Shown here: positions 5,554 through 5,917 of the stretch, piece by piece
Position numbering within the stretch: the first letter of the stretch is position 1
How the letters are laid out: each line of letters begins with the position of its first letter
Source: an uncultured Clostridia bacterium
Lineage (GTDB): Bacteria; Bacillota; Clostridia; Oscillospirales; Acutalibacteraceae
Assembly (NCBI GenBank): GCA_945788455.1
Contig: CALZMC010000046.1
Location: forward strand, 1-5,917
DNA: 5,917 bases
Direction of reading: 5' to 3'
Made by a program: the position numbers and the translations under genes
Notes under the pieces: model-generated
What the model was told of the DNA's origin: nothing
Seen by the model: only the letters and a program-made list of their open reading frames with translations
Database searches by the model: none

Positions 5554-5917
5554 TTAATTTCTTACAACAGTACCGATATTTTCGCCGGATACTGCACGAA
5601 CAATATTATTAGGGTCTGTTAAATCAAATACGATGATTGACAGGTCGTTATCCTTACATAGTGAAAATGCAGTTGAATCCATAACCTTAATGTCACGTGC
5701 AAGAACGTCTCTGAATGTGACCTCATCATACTTAACAGCATCATCATACTTGTTGGGGTCCTTATCATAAACGCCGTCAACGTTAGTTGCTTTAAGCAAA
5801 GCATCTGCGTTAATCTCAACAGCTCTCAATGCGGCAGCTGTATCGGTTGAGAAGAACGGAGAACCTGTTCCGCAACCGAAGATAACAATTCTGCCTTTTT
5901 CAAAATGGCGAATAGCC
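5554..5917 (-). CDS. pyrH: UMP kinase, 5' end cut off by the window
   Basis: PyrH phosphorylates UMP to UDP with ATP, a step in pyrimidine nucleotide synthesis; bacterial UMP kinases are hexameric, allosteric members of the amino acid kinase family. Only the C-terminal 120 residues or so of roughly 240 are present. I extended the frame by hand to the window edge: it begins [20 protein letters not shown], and includes the family loop [20 protein letters not shown], then [20 protein letters not shown] (ATP-binding region), [31 protein letters not shown] and GTVVRN at the end. The TTG at 5829 is an internal leucine codon, not the start. The stop TAA at 5554 is 18 nt before frr, consistent with co-transcription. 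Confidence 0.97.
   Translation of the reverse strand, partial: AIRHFEKGRIVIFGCGTGSPFFSTDTAAALRAVEINADALLKATNVDGVYDKDPNKYDDAVKYDEVTFRDVLARDIKVMDSTAFSLCKDNDLSIIVFDLTDPNNIVRAVSGENIGTVVRN

Overview
The window is a compact, seven-gene block transcribed entirely on the minus strand, so the genes read from right to left: pyrH (3' part only), frr, uppS, cdsA, dxr, rseP and ispG (5' part only). This order is the classical Firmicutes/Clostridia arrangement. Moderately low GC, polypurine Shine-Dalgarno sequences, frequent ATA/AGA/TTA codons and the protein variants seen (for example the UMP kinase [15 protein letters not shown] loop and a single-PDZ RseP) suggest a gut-type Clostridia member, probably Oscillospiraceae/Ruminococcaceae. 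The family-level assignment is an inference.

Layout. 5917-5554 holds the C-terminal half of UMP kinase (pyrH). Ribosome recycling factor (frr, 5535-4981) follows after 18 nt. A 311-bp non-genic stretch (4980-4670) comes next, full of inverted repeats. Then come undecaprenyl diphosphate synthase (uppS, 4669-3941), CDP-diglyceride synthase (cdsA, 3938-3066, 2 nt after the uppS stop), DXP reductoisomerase (dxr, 2994-1849), the site-2 intramembrane metalloprotease (rseP/rasP, GTG start overlapping the dxr stop, 1852-812) and the N-terminal ~256 residues of IspG (769-1, running off the left edge).

How the genes fit together. pyrH and frr supply UDP/UTP synthesis and ribosome recycling. dxr and ispG are two steps of the DXP (MEP) isoprenoid pathway. 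uppS uses the resulting C5 units to build the undecaprenyl carrier for cell-wall synthesis. cdsA makes the CDP-diacylglycerol precursor of phospholipids, and rseP is a membrane protease of envelope stress signalling. The block therefore couples translation and nucleotide housekeeping to lipid and envelope synthesis.

The only part not explained by ordinary genes is the frr-uppS gap. In an operon whose other junctions are -2 to 71 nt, it holds at least six hairpin-forming inverted repeats. One is a long imperfect hairpin (4659-4749) that buries the uppS start region and competes with a local 9-bp hairpin. There is also an 18-codon ORF with a near-perfect Shine-Dalgarno sequence. It may be a dispersed palindromic repeat (MITE-like), a structured regulatory leader of uppS, or both. 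The sequence alone cannot decide. The remainder looks like ordinary core genome.
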